Below, one piece after another: positions 1 through 9,442 of a DNA stretch of 64,000 bases (the stretch's first letter is position 1; every line of letters starts with the position of its first letter). The stretch comes from Synechococcus sp. CCY 0621 (lineage in GTDB: Bacteria; Cyanobacteriota; Cyanobacteriia; PCC-6307; Cyanobiaceae): positions 124,001 through 188,000 of the forward strand of contig NZ_JAFKRH010000015.1 of NCBI RefSeq assembly GCF_019038465.1. Direction: 5' to 3'. Both the position numbers and the translations under genes were made by a program. The notes beneath the pieces were generated by a model. That model did not search any database and was not told the DNA's origin. It saw only the letters and a program-made list of their open reading frames with translations.

Positions 1-1059
1 GCCAACGTGCTGCTCACCGCCGATGCGGGCACCGGCCGCCTCAGCCTCACGGGCTTCGATCTCAGCCTCGGCATCCAGACGAGCCTGCCCGCCGCCGTCG
101 AGACCAGCGGTGCCATCACCCTGCCGGCGAAGATGTTCGGCGAGATCGTGGCCCGCCTGGCCACCGACAGCCCCATCAGCCTCAGCTGCCCGGAAGGCGA
201 GGAGCAGCTGGAGCTGACCAACCTTTCCGGCAGCTACCGGATGCGGGGGATGCCTGCCGACGACTACCCGGATCTGCCACTGGCCCAGAGCGGCACGCCG
301 ATCCGCTTCCACGCCGAGTCCCTGGTGAAGGGGCTGCGGGCCACCCTGTTCGCCAGCAGCCCGGATGAGAACAAGCAACTGCTGACCGGCGTGCACCTGC
401 GCCTGGATGGCGAGGGTCTGGAGTGCGCCGCCACCGATGGCCACCGGCTGGCCGTGCAGCGCCTCTCCCATGCGGTGGAGGCCGGTGGCGCCGAGGGTGC
501 GGATTTTGCCGTCACGGTGCCGGCCCGCTCGCTGCGGGAGCTGGAGCGGATCCTCTCGGGTCGCGGCTCGCAGGAGCCCCTGAGCCTGTTCTGCGAGCGC
601 GGCCAGGTGGTGGTGCTCTCCGCCGACCAGGTGCTCACCAGCCGCAGCCTCGATGGCACCTACCCCAACTACCGCCAGCTGATTCCCCCCGCGTTCCAGC
701 GCCGGCTGGTGCTCGACCGGCGCGCCTTCATCGCCGCCCTGGAGCGGGTGGCCGTGCTGGCCGACCAGCACAACAACGTGGTCAAGATCAGCGCCGACCC
801 TGCCGCCGGCACGGCCACGATCCGGGCCGACGCCCAGGACGTGGGCAGCGGCTCGGAATCGCTGGCGGCCACGATCGAGGGGGAGGCGATCGAGATAGCC
901 TTCAACGTCCGCTACCTGCTCGATGGCCTCAAGGCCATGGCCTCCGACCAGGTTGTGCTGCAGTGCAATGCCGCCACCACCCCGGCCGTGCTGGCGCCGG
1001 TGGGGGCCGACGAGGCCTTCACCTACCTGGTGATGCCGGTCCAGATCCGCACCAGCTGA
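1..1059 (+). CDS. dnaN: DNA polymerase III beta sliding clamp, 5' end cut by window
   Basis: This is the processivity clamp that encircles DNA and tethers the replicative polymerase. The reading frame is already open at base 1. The residues there (ANVLLTADAGTGRLSLTGFD) match the interior of the first clamp domain, so roughly 25-30 N-terminal residues lie left of the window. Three repeated clamp domains follow, and the C-terminus ends in the usual VMPVQIR form. The stop is TGA at 1057-1059, four bases before the next gene. The internal GTG at 7 should not be taken as a true start. dnaN heading purL and purF is a familiar picocyanobacterial order. Confidence 0.95.
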   Translation, partial: ANVLLTADAGTGRLSLTGFDLSLGIQTSLPAAVETSGAITLPAKMFGEIVARLATDSPISLSCPEGEEQLELTNLSGSYRMRGMPADDYPDLPLAQSGTPIRFHAESLVKGLRATLFASSPDENKQLLTGVHLRLDGEGLECAATDGHRLAVQRLSHAVEAGGAEGADFAVTVPARSLRELERILSGRGSQEPLSLFCERGQVVVLSADQVLTSRSLDGTYPNYRQLIPPAFQRRLVLDRRAFIAALERVAVLADQHNNVVKISADPAAGTATIRADAQDVGSGSESLAATIEGEAIEIAFNVRYLLDGLKAMASDQVVLQCNAATTPAVLAPVGADEAFTYLVMPVQIRTS

Positions 1060-1063
1060 GCGC

Positions 1064-1942
1064 GTGAGTCTTCCCGAGCAGCTGCTGCTGAGCGATCTGT
1101 TGCGGCGGCAGGTGCGTTGTGATCAGGGCCTTGAGCGCGGCGCGGGGGTGCTGGCCTGGATGCATCCACCGGTGCATCGGCTGCTGGGCTGGGCCAGCCG
1201 GCCCTCGGCCTTCGCCCAGAAGCGGCTGGTCTGGCGGCTCGACCAGCTGCGGGGGCTGGGGGAGCAGGAGGTGTTCGTGAAGGGGGAGCCGGCGGAAACG
1301 GACGCGGCCACCCTCGAGCGGCTGCCGACCCTGATCGATGCGGCCCTCACAGGTGCCGATGATGTGCCCCTGGGGCTGGTGGCCGACGCTGCCGTGGAAC
1401 TGCGCAGTGGCCGCATCCTGCACTACCTGGTGGCCCGCAGCGATCCGCGGCTGCCGGGCTCCAGTCGCTGGCGCCTGAGCCCCGACCGGATCGTCGACCA
1501 GCAGCCCGGCCGGGTGTTCACCGCCCTGCGGGGGCTGGATGATCTGCCCGTGGCCCGCGCCAGCGTGCGCCAGAAGCTGCTGCGCCGATCCCAACGCTGG
1601 AAGGAGCAGGTGCAGCAGGTGGGCGGCCGCGTCGAGGAGCGGCTGGAGGGCTGGCTGGAGGAGCCTCCCTGGCCGGAGGCCTTGCGCGAGGAGATCCCCT
1701 GGCCCGAGCGTGAGCGGGACCCCGAGCCGGACCCCCGCGACCGCTACGACCGCGACCCCTATCCGGACCAGCGCTACACCGACGACCGCGACGAGCCGGA
1801 CCCGCTCGAGGATTGGCCCGAGGAGGAGGAACCGGAGGAGCTGCCCGAACCGCCCCGCCAGCCGCCGCCGGAGGAGCCGGCGCCCCGCCGTGATCGCTAC
1901 CGGGGCCGGGAGCCCCGCGAAGCCGACGACCCCTGGATCTGA
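1064..1942 (+). CDS. PRC-barrel-like protein with charged, proline-rich tail
   Basis: This is a 292-residue protein starting at GTG, four bases after the dnaN stop. The first 170 or so residues contain two beta-rich segments of PRC-barrel type. The second runs from about residue 105 ([20 protein letters not shown]) and ends in an RLSPDRI-like strand. A coiled, charged segment follows near 165-195. The last 90 residues are low complexity, with Asp/Glu/Arg/Pro repeats and many DRYDRD-like units, so they are probably disordered. PRC barrels often bind RNA, ribosome-associated or photosynthetic partners. The exact role here is unknown. The position between dnaN and purL suggests co-transcription, and nothing more specific can be said. 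Confidence 0.75.
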   Translation: MSLPEQLLLSDLLRRQVRCDQGLERGAGVLAWMHPPVHRLLGWASRPSAFAQKRLVWRLDQLRGLGEQEVFVKGEPAETDAATLERLPTLIDAALTGADDVPLGLVADAAVELRSGRILHYLVARSDPRLPGSSRWRLSPDRIVDQQPGRVFTALRGLDDLPVARASVRQKLLRRSQRWKEQVQQVGGRVEERLEGWLEEPPWPEALREEIPWPERERDPEPDPRDRYDRDPYPDQRYTDDRDEPDPLEDWPEEEEPEELPEPPRQPPPEEPAPRRDRYRGREPREADDPWI

Positions 1943-1955
1943 TACTGGAGGGCCG

Positions 1956-4340
1956 TTGCCGCGCCCCCCGGTGGTTCCTGCCTCGACCCCGTCCTTCTCG
2001 GTGCCCGAGGCCCTGCGCAAGGAGGGCCTGAGCCAGGGCGATTACGACGAGATCGTGCGTCGTCTCGGCCGGCCCCCCAACAGGGCCGAACTGGGCATGT
2101 TCGGGGTGATGTGGTCGGAACACTGCTGCTACCGCAACTCCCGCCCCCTGCTGGGCCAGTTCCCCACCAGCGGCCCCCGCATCCTGGTGGGACCGGGCGA
2201 GAACGCCGGCGTGGTGGACCTGGGCGAGGGCCAGCGGCTGGCCTTCAAGATCGAGAGCCACAACCACCCCTCGGCCGTGGAGCCCTTCCAGGGGGCGGCC
2301 ACCGGGGTGGGGGGCATCCTGCGGGACATCTTCACCATGGGGGCGCGCCCGATCGGCCTGCTCAACGCCCTGCGCTTCGGGCCGCTGGAGGACGAGCGCA
2401 ACGTGGGCCTGATGGAGGGGGTGGTGGCCGGCATCGCCCACTACGGCAACTGCGTCGGCGTGCCGACGGTGGGCGGTGAGGTGGCCTTCGACCCCAGCTA
2501 CGGCGGCAACCCGCTGGTGAACGCCATGGCCCTGGGCCTGATGGAGACCGACGACATCGTCTGCTCAGGGGCGGTGGGTGTGGGCAATCCGGTGGTCTAC
2601 GTGGGCAGCACCACGGGCCGCGACGGCATGGGCGGCGCCAGTTTCGCCAGCGCCGAGCTCACCGAGGCCTCCCTCGACGACCGGCCCGCCGTGCAGGTGG
2701 GTGATCCGTTCCTGGAAAAGGGGCTGATCGAGGCCTGCCTGGAGGCCTTCCAGAGCGGCGATGTGGTGGCGGCCCAGGACATGGGCGCCGCCGGCCTCAC
2801 CTGCAGCTGCTCGGAGATGGCCGCCAAGGGGGGCCTGGGCATCGAGCTCGACCTCGACCGGGTGCCGGCGCGGGAGAGCGGCATGACGGCCTACGAATTC
2901 CTGCTGAGCGAATCCCAGGAGCGGATGCTGTTCGTGGTGGCGGCCGGCCGGGAGGAGCCCCTGATGGAGCGATTCCGCCGCTGGGGCCTGCAGGCGGCGG
3001 TGGTGGGCCGGGTGCTGCAGGAGAACGTGGTGCGGGTGCTGCAGCACGGCGAGGTGGCGGCCGAGGTGCCCGCCAGTGCCCTGGCGGACGACACGCCGAT
3101 CAACCACCACGAGCTGCTGGCCGAACCCCCGGCCGACCTCCAGGCCCACTGGACCTGGAGCGAAGCCGAGCTGCCGCCGGCCTCGAATGCCGGCGGCCTG
3201 GAGATGGCCGCTGGCCCGCTGGGCTGGGGTGACGCCCTGCTGCGCCTGCTCGATGACCCCACCATCGCCAGCAAGCGCTGGGTGTACCGCCAGTACGACC
3301 ACCAGGTGCAGGCCAACACCGTGGTGCTGCCCGGCGGTGCCGATGCGGCCGTGATCCGACTGCGGCCCCAGCAGGGGGAGGGGGCGATGGCGGCGGCGAC
3401 GCGCGGCGTGGCGGCGACGGTGGACTGCCCCAACCGCTGGGTGGCCCTCGATCCGGAGCGGGGTGCCATGGCGGCGGTGGCCGAGGCGGCCCGCAACCTT
3501 TCCTGCACGGGCGCCGAGCCCCTGGCCGTCACCGACAACCTCAATTTCCCCTCGCCCGACACCGCCACCGGCTACTGGCAGCTGGCGATGGCCTGCCGGG
3601 GCCTGTCGGCGGCCTGCAGCGCCCTGGCCGCGCCGGTCACCGGCGGCAATGTCTCGCTGTACAACGAGACCCGCCTGCCCGATGGCCGCATGCAGCCGAT
3701 CCACCCCACCCCGGTGGTGGGCATGGTGGGGCTGGTGCACGACCTGACCCACGTGACGGGGCTGGCCTGGCTCCAGGCCGGTGATGCCATCTGGCTGCTG
3801 GGGGTGCCGCTGGAGGAAAACGGCGACGACCGCCTTGGGCTGGGGGCCAGCAGCTACCTGGAGGTGGTGCACGGCCGGCTCACGGGCCGCCCGCCTCAGG
3901 TGGATCTGGCCCTGGAGGGGCGGGTGCAGGGTTTCCTGCGCCAGGCGATCGCGGCGGGCCTGGTGCGCTCCGCCCACGACCTCTCCGATGGTGGCCTGGC
4001 GGTGGCGCTTGCGGAGGCCTGCATCGCCTCCGGCCTGGGCGCCCGCCTGGAGCTGCCCGCTGGTGCGTCGCGGCCCGACCGGCTGCTGTTCGCCGAGGGC
4101 GGGGCGCGGCTGCTGGTGAGTGTGGCCCCCGCGCAGGAGGCGGCCTGGCAGGCCGCCCTGGCAGAGGCTGGTGCGTCGGTGCCGGCCCAGCTCCTGGGCA
4201 CCGTGACGGCGGAATCCCGCCTGGTGGTGGCGAGGGGCGGCCAGCCGCTGCTGGAGCTGGCGGTGGAGCAGCTGCGCGACACCTACGAGCAGGCGATCCC
4301 CAGCCGGTTGCGGAAAGCCGGGCCCCCACCCGACAGGTAA
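1956..4340 (+). CDS. purL: Phosphoribosylformylglycinamidine synthase subunit PurL
   Basis: PurL converts FGAR to FGAM using ATP and ammonia delivered by PurQ/PurS, the fourth step of purine synthesis. The length of about 794 residues fits the small PurL type without its own glutaminase domain. The conserved start of the catalytic domain ([12 protein letters not shown]) and the substrate loop ([20 protein letters not shown]) are present. The TTG at 1956 has GGAGG at 1947-1951 in a good position. GTG at 1971 or 2001 are alternatives, and alignment to relatives would favour a start near 1971-2001. The open frame runs further left, but that part has no family similarity. The TAA stop overlaps the ATG of purF by one base. 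Confidence 0.95.
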   Translation: MPRPPVVPASTPSFSVPEALRKEGLSQGDYDEIVRRLGRPPNRAELGMFGVMWSEHCCYRNSRPLLGQFPTSGPRILVGPGENAGVVDLGEGQRLAFKIESHNHPSAVEPFQGAATGVGGILRDIFTMGARPIGLLNALRFGPLEDERNVGLMEGVVAGIAHYGNCVGVPTVGGEVAFDPSYGGNPLVNAMALGLMETDDIVCSGAVGVGNPVVYVGSTTGRDGMGGASFASAELTEASLDDRPAVQVGDPFLEKGLIEACLEAFQSGDVVAAQDMGAAGLTCSCSEMAAKGGLGIELDLDRVPARESGMTAYEFLLSESQERMLFVVAAGREEPLMERFRRWGLQAAVVGRVLQENVVRVLQHGEVAAEVPASALADDTPINHHELLAEPPADLQAHWTWSEAELPPASNAGGLEMAAGPLGWGDALLRLLDDPTIASKRWVYRQYDHQVQANTVVLPGGADAAVIRLRPQQGEGAMAAATRGVAATVDCPNRWVALDPERGAMAAVAEAARNLSCTGAEPLAVTDNLNFPSPDTATGYWQLAMACRGLSAACSALAAPVTGGNVSLYNETRLPDGRMQPIHPTPVVGMVGLVHDLTHVTGLAWLQAGDAIWLLGVPLEENGDDRLGLGASSYLEVVHGRLTGRPPQVDLALEGRVQGFLRQAIAAGLVRSAHDLSDGGLAVALAEACIASGLGARLELPAGASRPDRLLFAEGGARLLVSVAPAQEAAWQAALAEAGASVPAQLLGTVTAESRLVVARGGQPLLELAVEQLRDTYEQAIPSRLRKAGPPPDR

Positions 4341-5875
4341 TGGGCGAAGATGAACCTTCCCCCATCGTGAGACGCCCCGTGCCCTGCGCCGATCAACGCG
4401 ATGCGCAGAACACGGCAATCACCGAGAGCGAACGCCCCGACAAGCCGGAGGAGGCCTGCGGTGTGTTCGCCGTACTGGCGCCGGGTCAGGCGGTGGCCAA
4501 CCTCACCTACTTCGGGCTGTATGCCCTGCAGCACCGGGGACAGGAGTCGGCCGGCATCGCCGTCTTCGATGACGTGAAGGTGCGGCTGCACAAGGACATG
4601 GGCCTGGTGAGCCAGGTGTTCGATCAGGATGTGCTGGAGCGGATGCCGGGCCAGCTGGCGGTCGGCCATAACCGCTATTCCACCACCGGCAGCAGCAAGG
4701 TCTGCAACGCCCAGCCGGTGGTGCTGATGACGCGCCTGGGGCCGCTGGCCCTGGCCCACAACGGCAACCTGGTGAATGCGGCGGAGCTGCGGGCCTCGCT
4801 CGATCACATGGCCGGGGAGTTCACCTCCACCACCGACTCGGAGCTGATCGCCTTCGCGCTGCAGGAGGCGGTGGATTCCGGCCTGGGCTGGAACGCGGCG
4901 ATCCGGGCGGCGGCGGCCCGCTGCCGTGGCGCCTTCAGCCTGGTGATCGGCACCCCGGACGGCCTGTTCGCCCTGCGGGACGGCCACGGCATCCGGCCCC
5001 TGGTGTTCGGGATGCTGGGCGAACCGGAGCAGGGCCAGTGGGTGGCCAGCAGCGAGAGCTGCGGCCTCGACATCATCGGCGCCACGTTCGTTGACGATGT
5101 CCAGCCCGGCGAGCTGATCCATTTCCGCCAGGCCGATCCGATTCCCGAGCGGCAGCGCTGGTGTGAGGAGCCCAGCAAGCTGTGCGTCTTCGAGATGATC
5201 TACTTCGCCCGGCCCGACAGCCGCTTCTTCGGCGAATCGCTCTACAGCTATCGGGTGCGGATCGGTGAGGTCCTGGCCCGGGAGAACCCGGTGGCGGCCG
5301 ACATCGTCATCGGTGTGCCCGATTCGGGCATTCCGGCGGCGATCGGCTATTCACACACCAGCGGCATCCCCTTCGCCGATGGCCTGATCAAGAACCGCTA
5401 TGTGGGCCGCACCTTCATCCAGCCCACCCAGGCGATGCGGGAGGCGGGCATCCGGGTGAAGCTCAACCCCCTGCCGGATGTGCTCTCCGGCAAACGGGTG
5501 GTGGTGATCGACGACTCGATCGTGCGCGGCACCACCAGCCGCAAGCTGGTGGCGGCCCTGCGGGATGCCGGTGCCACCGAAGTGCACATGCGGATCAGCT
5601 CTCCCCCCGTCACCCACCCCTGCTTCTACGGCATCGACACCGACACCCAGGACCACCTGATCGCCGCCCGGCTGACGCTGGAGGAGATCGAGCGGCACCT
5701 GGGCGTCGACTCGCTCAGCTATCTGAGCAAGGAGGGCATGGTGGAGGCGGCCCAGGCCAACTCCAGCCATTTCTGCACCGCCTGCTTCGACGGCAACTAC
5801 CCGATCGAGATGGATGAGGAGGTGCGCAACAGCAAGCTGATGCTCGAGCCCACCGGCCTGGCGGCGCGGGTGTAG
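4340..5875 (+). CDS. purF: Amidophosphoribosyltransferase
   Basis: PurF makes phosphoribosylamine from PRPP and glutamine, the committed step of purine synthesis. The protein has 511 residues. The N-terminal nucleophile Cys is at residue 40 (PEEACGVFAV), which implies removal of a 39-residue propeptide, as in the Bacillus-type enzyme. The glutaminase loop GHNRYSTTGSS is present. The PRPP loop VVVIDDSIVRGTTSRK lies in the C-terminal domain. Cysteines near the C-terminus (HFCTACFDG) fit the 4Fe-4S ligands of this subclass. Its ATG overlaps the purL stop (TAATG), so translation is probably coupled. Confidence 0.96.
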   Translation: MGEDEPSPIVRRPVPCADQRDAQNTAITESERPDKPEEACGVFAVLAPGQAVANLTYFGLYALQHRGQESAGIAVFDDVKVRLHKDMGLVSQVFDQDVLERMPGQLAVGHNRYSTTGSSKVCNAQPVVLMTRLGPLALAHNGNLVNAAELRASLDHMAGEFTSTTDSELIAFALQEAVDSGLGWNAAIRAAAARCRGAFSLVIGTPDGLFALRDGHGIRPLVFGMLGEPEQGQWVASSESCGLDIIGATFVDDVQPGELIHFRQADPIPERQRWCEEPSKLCVFEMIYFARPDSRFFGESLYSYRVRIGEVLARENPVAADIVIGVPDSGIPAAIGYSHTSGIPFADGLIKNRYVGRTFIQPTQAMREAGIRVKLNPLPDVLSGKRVVVIDDSIVRGTTSRKLVAALRDAGATEVHMRISSPPVTHPCFYGIDTDTQDHLIAARLTLEEIERHLGVDSLSYLSKEGMVEAAQANSSHFCTACFDGNYPIEMDEEVRNSKLMLEPTGLAARV

Positions 5876-5895
5876 GCCGGGCGGCCGCCCGCACC

Positions 5896-7002
5896 ATGCG
5901 TATCGCCTTTCTCGATTCCTGGCTGCAGGACGTGGCCGAGGGCAGCGGCACGGCGGCGGCCATCGGTGGCCTGGCCGGGGCCCTGATCGCCCGGGGCCAC
6001 ACGGTGGAGCGGCTGGTGCCCGAGGGGGCCTGGCCCCGCAACCTGCTGCTGCGCCGGCTCTGGTTCAACCTCACCCTGCCCCGGCGCCTGGCCGCCGCCG
6101 AGGGCCGCTACGACCTGGTGGTGGGCTTCGACATCGACGGCTTCCGGGTGGCGCACCGCTGCCCGGTGCCCTACGTGTGCTGCATCAAGGGGGTGCTGGC
6201 GGAGGAGTCGCGCTGCGAGAGCGGCTGGCCGCGGCTGATGCTCTGGGGACTGTCGCGGCTGGAGCGGCTCAACGCCCGCCGGGCGCCGCGGGTGCTCTCC
6301 ACCAGCGGCTACTGCTGCGAGCGCATCGAGGCGCACTACGGGGTGCCGGCCGAGCGGCTGCGACTGGTGCCGGAGGGGATCGACACCCGTCTCTGGAACC
6401 CGGCGGGCGGGGACGTCGCCGCTCTGGCCGTCATCGACGGAGCCCGCGAGCCCCAGACAGTGCTGTGCGTGGCGCGCCAGTACCCGCGCAAGCGGGTGGC
6501 CGATCTGATCACCGCGTTCCGGAGCGTGCACGAGCGGCTGCCGGGTGCCCGGCTGGTGGTGATCGGCGATGGCCCGGAGCACGTGGCGCTGCGGGAGCTG
6601 GTGGAACGGCTGGGGCTGGTGGAGGTGGTGCAGCTGCTGGGAGCCCTAGCCGACGACGGTGCCGTACGGGACTGGTACCGCCGCAGTGCGGTGTTCTGCC
6701 TGCCGTCGATCCAGGAGGGGTTCGGCATCGTGTTCCTCGAGGCGATGGCCAGCGGACTGCCGGTGGTGAGCACCACGGCCACGGCGATCCCTGAGGTGGT
6801 GCCCCACGGACGGGCCGGGCTGCTGGTGCCGCCGCGGAATCCGGCGGCGCTGGCCGAGGCCCTTGTGACGTTGCTCACCGATCCTGCGCTGCAGGCACGG
6901 CAGCGGGCCTACGGCCGCCAGCACGTGGGGCCGTTCAGCTGGGACCGGGTGGCGGAACGCTTCCTGGAGGCGGTGTCGTCCCCGGAGCCCGCCGGATCGT
7001 GA
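5896..7002 (+). CDS. GT4 family glycosyltransferase
   Basis: This 368-residue protein is a GT-B fold glycosyltransferase of family 4. The N-terminal half opens with a strand like MRIAFLDSWLQDV and an acceptor domain. The C-terminal half carries the nucleotide-sugar site, including RQYPRKRV, VIGDGPE and the E-x7-E motif in EGFGIVFLEAMASGLPVV. Sugar donor and acceptor cannot be told from sequence. A cell-surface or lipid glycan is most likely. It lies 20 bases after purF on the same strand. Its last 68 bases overlap the 3' end of the convergent peptidase gene. Confidence 0.85.
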   Translation: MRIAFLDSWLQDVAEGSGTAAAIGGLAGALIARGHTVERLVPEGAWPRNLLLRRLWFNLTLPRRLAAAEGRYDLVVGFDIDGFRVAHRCPVPYVCCIKGVLAEESRCESGWPRLMLWGLSRLERLNARRAPRVLSTSGYCCERIEAHYGVPAERLRLVPEGIDTRLWNPAGGDVAALAVIDGAREPQTVLCVARQYPRKRVADLITAFRSVHERLPGARLVVIGDGPEHVALRELVERLGLVEVVQLLGALADDGAVRDWYRRSAVFCLPSIQEGFGIVFLEAMASGLPVVSTTATAIPEVVPHGRAGLLVPPRNPAALAEALVTLLTDPALQARQRAYGRQHVGPFSWDRVAERFLEAVSSPEPAGS

Positions 7003-7699
7003 CCAGGCCGCGGCTGCGTCCCGAAGTGCGATCAAGGCTGCGGATCGCGGCCCAGAGGTCAGCCACGGGCACCCACACCGAGGGGTAGCGGTAGCGGGCC
7101 ACATCGAGGATCAGCACCCGGTCGCTGGTGGCGTGGAAGGCTGCTACAGGGGCGATGTGGCCGCCGCCGGCCTGGCCGAGGGAGGGCCGGTCGTAGTTGG
7201 CGAGAAGGCGGTCGCCGGGCTGGCTGAGGTTGGTCCGCAGCAGGGCGCGGAACTGCTCCAGGCTCAGCTGGTCGCCGTGGATCGCTTCGGCTTTCACCCC
7301 GTGGGCCGCCAGCAGGCCGGCCAGCTCGGCCAGGGTCATGCCCTGGCGCCGTACCACCTCGGCGCTCACCACCTGGCTGCTGGCCGGCACCTGGAAGACA
7401 TTCTCCTGGGTCCAGAAGCGGTAACGGCCGTAGCCCGGCACGGCCGGGGCGGGCACGGCCAGGCTGTTCAGCACCATGGCGGCGCTCGCCACACCGCAGT
7501 AGGCGAGGTTGGCCTGGGTGAGGAACTGCTCGGCCAGGGGGCCGTAGTCGGCCCGGGCGCCACTGCCCACCAGCAGCTCCATGCCGGCGGGCTCCATCAG
7601 GGGGATCGGGGCGGCCCTGAGGTGCCCGGCCGTGAGCGGTGCCGCCAGGGCCAGCGACAACAGCACCAGGCCGGGGAACGGGGATGGGGGGCGCGTCAT
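6935..7699 (-). CDS. Phytochelatin-synthase-like papain-fold peptidase
   Basis: The protein has 254 residues and a hydrophobic N-terminal signal segment (about residues 9-25), so it is probably exported. The catalytic triad of the phytochelatin synthase domain is visible: Cys68 in AYCGVASAAM, His181 in GGGHIAPVAAF and Asp199 in VLILDVARYRYP. It lacks the plant-type C-terminal domain. It therefore resembles the short cyanobacterial forms known mainly to hydrolyse glutathione to gamma-Glu-Cys. The ATG at 7699 fits the signal peptide, and a GTG lies one codon upstream. No strong ribosome site is seen. It is convergent with the glycosyltransferase and overlaps it. Confidence 0.85.
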   Translation of the reverse strand: MTRPPSPFPGLVLLSLALAAPLTAGHLRAAPIPLMEPAGMELLVGSGARADYGPLAEQFLTQANLAYCGVASAAMVLNSLAVPAPAVPGYGRYRFWTQENVFQVPASSQVVSAEVVRRQGMTLAELAGLLAAHGVKAEAIHGDQLSLEQFRALLRTNLSQPGDRLLANYDRPSLGQAGGGHIAPVAAFHATSDRVLILDVARYRYPSVWVPVADLWAAIRSLDRTSGRSRGLVTIRRAPGTTPPPGSVPPPGPS

Positions 7700-7797
7700 C
7701 ACGGCGGCTGCGGGCGCTGGGGTGGGGCGGCTCTGGTTGGAAGGTAGGGGAGCCTTCGCTGGGGTGGGTGGGGGCCGCCGGAGTGCACCGCCCGTGA

Positions 7798-8703
7798 TCA
7801 GCCGAGCTCCAGGCAGGCCAGGCCGTAGACGTCCGCCAGCGACACCGCCGGCGGGGCGCCCCGGTACATGCGCAGGGTGCGGGAGACAGGCGCGAACCCC
7901 AGCGACGCCAGCAGCGGGGCGGCGGCGGCATTGGCGCCGGGGGCATCGATCAGCACCGTGCCGGGGTGGCGCTGCAGCAGGCCCTCCAGCAGGGCCCGGG
8001 CGGCGGCGGCGCCATCGGCCACCAGGGGCCCGACGCGCCAGCCTTCGCCAGCGGCCAGCAGGCAGGGCCGCACCCGGCCGAAGCCGTGGCAGGCGCCGCT
8101 GCGGTCCACCAGGGCCAGCACCGTGCCGGCCGGATGGCGCAGCCACTGGCGCAGGAAGTGGGGGCGGGGCGAGGGTTCCCGCTCGGCATCGAAGCGCTGC
8201 ACGGCGTCCGCCGGGATGGCGCCACCCTCCAGCAGGCACCAGGGGGGCTCCGGCGCGACGGACACCGGTGCCGGGTTGCCGGCGGCGGCGAGCCGCTGCC
8301 AGCGGGTGGTGGGGGAGGCGGGCGCAAAGCCCCAGCCGGCGTAGTCGTCGATACGGTCGGGGGCGGCCTCCAGGCCGATGCAGGGCACGTCAGCCAGGTG
8401 CTGGAGGGCGTGGCGCCACAGCTGCAGGCCGTAGCCCCGGCCCCGCTGGGCCGGCACCACCAGGAACAGGCCGATGAAGCCGTAGGAGGCGTTGTAGCGG
8501 ACCCCGGCGATGCACCCCACCGGCTTATCGCCGAACCAGCCCACCCAGAGGCCCTGGCGGTCGGTCTGGCGGTAGATGGCTACATCGCCCACGCCCGGCG
8601 CGAAGCCCTCCTGGCGGGCCCAGGCGGTGATGGTGGGGATGTCGGCGCTCTGCAGGGGGCGGATCGTGAGGGGGGAGGGGCTGCTCCGGTCGGGCGCGCT
8701 CAC
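7798..8703 (-). CDS. Tandem GNAT-domain acetyltransferase
   Basis: This 301-residue protein contains an N-terminal GNAT domain with the acetyl-CoA loop motif QRGRGYGLQLW near residue 86. A second, weaker GNAT-like domain occupies the C-terminal half. Two-domain forms of this kind (with a YitH-like C-terminal part) are common in bacteria and act on small amines or proteins, but the substrate here cannot be predicted. The GTG start at 8703 overlaps the TGA stop of the PIN toxin gene (GTGA), so the two are probably translated together. The last 250 residues are typical of the host genome in base use. Confidence 0.8.
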   Translation of the reverse strand: MSAPDRSSPSPLTIRPLQSADIPTITAWARQEGFAPGVGDVAIYRQTDRQGLWVGWFGDKPVGCIAGVRYNASYGFIGLFLVVPAQRGRGYGLQLWRHALQHLADVPCIGLEAAPDRIDDYAGWGFAPASPTTRWQRLAAAGNPAPVSVAPEPPWCLLEGGAIPADAVQRFDAEREPSPRPHFLRQWLRHPAGTVLALVDRSGACHGFGRVRPCLLAAGEGWRVGPLVADGAAAARALLEGLLQRHPGTVLIDAPGANAAAAPLLASLGFAPVSRTLRMYRGAPPAVSLADVYGLACLELG

Positions 8704-9101
8704 CAGATCGTCTCCAGCTCCGGAATGGCGTGGAGCTTTTCGTCGGCGCTGATCAGGGGCCGGCGACCCTGCAGGGCCGTGGCGCCGATGAGACGGTCGA
8801 CCGGGTCGCCATGGCGGAACTGGGGGCCCCTGGAGAGCAGGGCGATCTCGGCGGTGATCGGCAGCACCTCCAGCCGCAGGGCTTCGAGCAAGCGGCGCAG
8901 GTAGAGGGCCGGGGGCACGGTTTCCGGCAGGCTCAGTCGTCCGCGTTCGTGCAGCAGGGCCAGTTCCCAGAGGCTGATGTCGGCGATGGCCAGCTGGCCC
9001 TGGGCGCGCCCCTGCTCCAGAGCTGCTGCGGCGCGCCGGGACAGCCGGGCCGGCGCATGGGCCCAGAACAGCAGGACATGGGTGTCACAGATGGTCAGCA
9101 T
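8700..9101 (-). CDS. PIN-domain toxin (VapC-like)
   Basis: This is a 133-residue PIN ribonuclease. Conserved acidic residues are Asp6 in the opening ICDTHVLLFW, the Glu in ISLWELALL, and the Asp pair in RHGDPVDRLIGATA. PIN toxins cut RNA, often tRNA or mRNA, and are held in check by their antitoxin. The ATG at 9101 lies inside the end of the antitoxin gene (17-base overlap), the usual layout for such pairs. The stop overlaps the start of the acetyltransferase gene. The open frame extends further upstream, but only inside the antitoxin. Confidence 0.88.
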   Translation of the reverse strand: MLTICDTHVLLFWAHAPARLSRRAAAALEQGRAQGQLAIADISLWELALLHERGRLSLPETVPPALYLRRLLEALRLEVLPITAEIALLSRGPQFRHGDPVDRLIGATALQGRRPLISADEKLHAIPELETIW

Positions 9102-9339
9102 CACCGGTGCCTTCGAGATCGGCGTCGCCAGCGGCGATCGAGGTGATGACATCCCCCAGCGTGACGCTGCCGCCCAGCCCTTCCAGCCAGAGGCGGGCCT
9201 CTTCGGCCGGGTCCTGTTCCGGCTCGATGCGGGCAATCACCCGGCCGTGGGAGGTGACTTGAATGGCTTCCCCGGCCTGAACCCGCTTGAGCCAGGCCGG
9301 CAGGTTCTGGCGCAGGTGGGTTACCGAGACGCGCGCCAT
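9085..9339 (-). CDS. Phd/YefM-type antitoxin
   Basis: The protein has 84 residues, starting at ATG 9339. The N-terminal half fits the Phd/YefM DNA-binding fold: MARVSVTHLRQNLPAWLKRV, followed by GEAIQVTSHGRVIARI. The C-terminal half is the toxin-neutralising tail. It is encoded immediately upstream of and overlapping the PIN toxin, so it is expected to bind the toxin and repress the pair. A perfect 10-base palindrome and a second copy of its core lie 9-31 bases upstream of the start and are the likely operator. An in-frame ATG further upstream (9444) would run through that operator and is unlikely. Confidence 0.85.
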   Translation of the reverse strand: MARVSVTHLRQNLPAWLKRVQAGEAIQVTSHGRVIARIEPEQDPAEEARLWLEGLGGSVTLGDVITSIAAGDADLEGTGDADHL

Positions 9340-9347
9340 GGAGAGCG

Positions 9348-9370
9348 TCTGTACATGAGATCTGTACAGA
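9348..9370 (-). promoter_or_regulatory. Likely antitoxin operator: two TGTACA palindromes
   Basis: TCTGTACA occurs twice in direct orientation, at 9348-9355 and 9361-9368, 13 bases apart. The second copy extends to the perfect 10-base palindrome TCTGTACAGA (9361-9370). The spacing is a little over one helical turn, so two antitoxin dimers could bind side by side. Phd/YefM antitoxins use short palindromes containing TGTAC in several known systems. The operator role is inferred from position and symmetry. Confidence 0.6.
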
Positions 9371-9442
9371 TTAGGGCTTCTGTGGATGGGGATTGGGTCC
9401 GGGGTGGGAACTCTCAAGAGTCCCCACCACACTCTCGAGGCC

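Noticed and set aside
2565-4418. Long - strand open frame opposite purL
   Set aside because: It has no family similarity and arises from high GC codon bias; purL is clear on the + strand.
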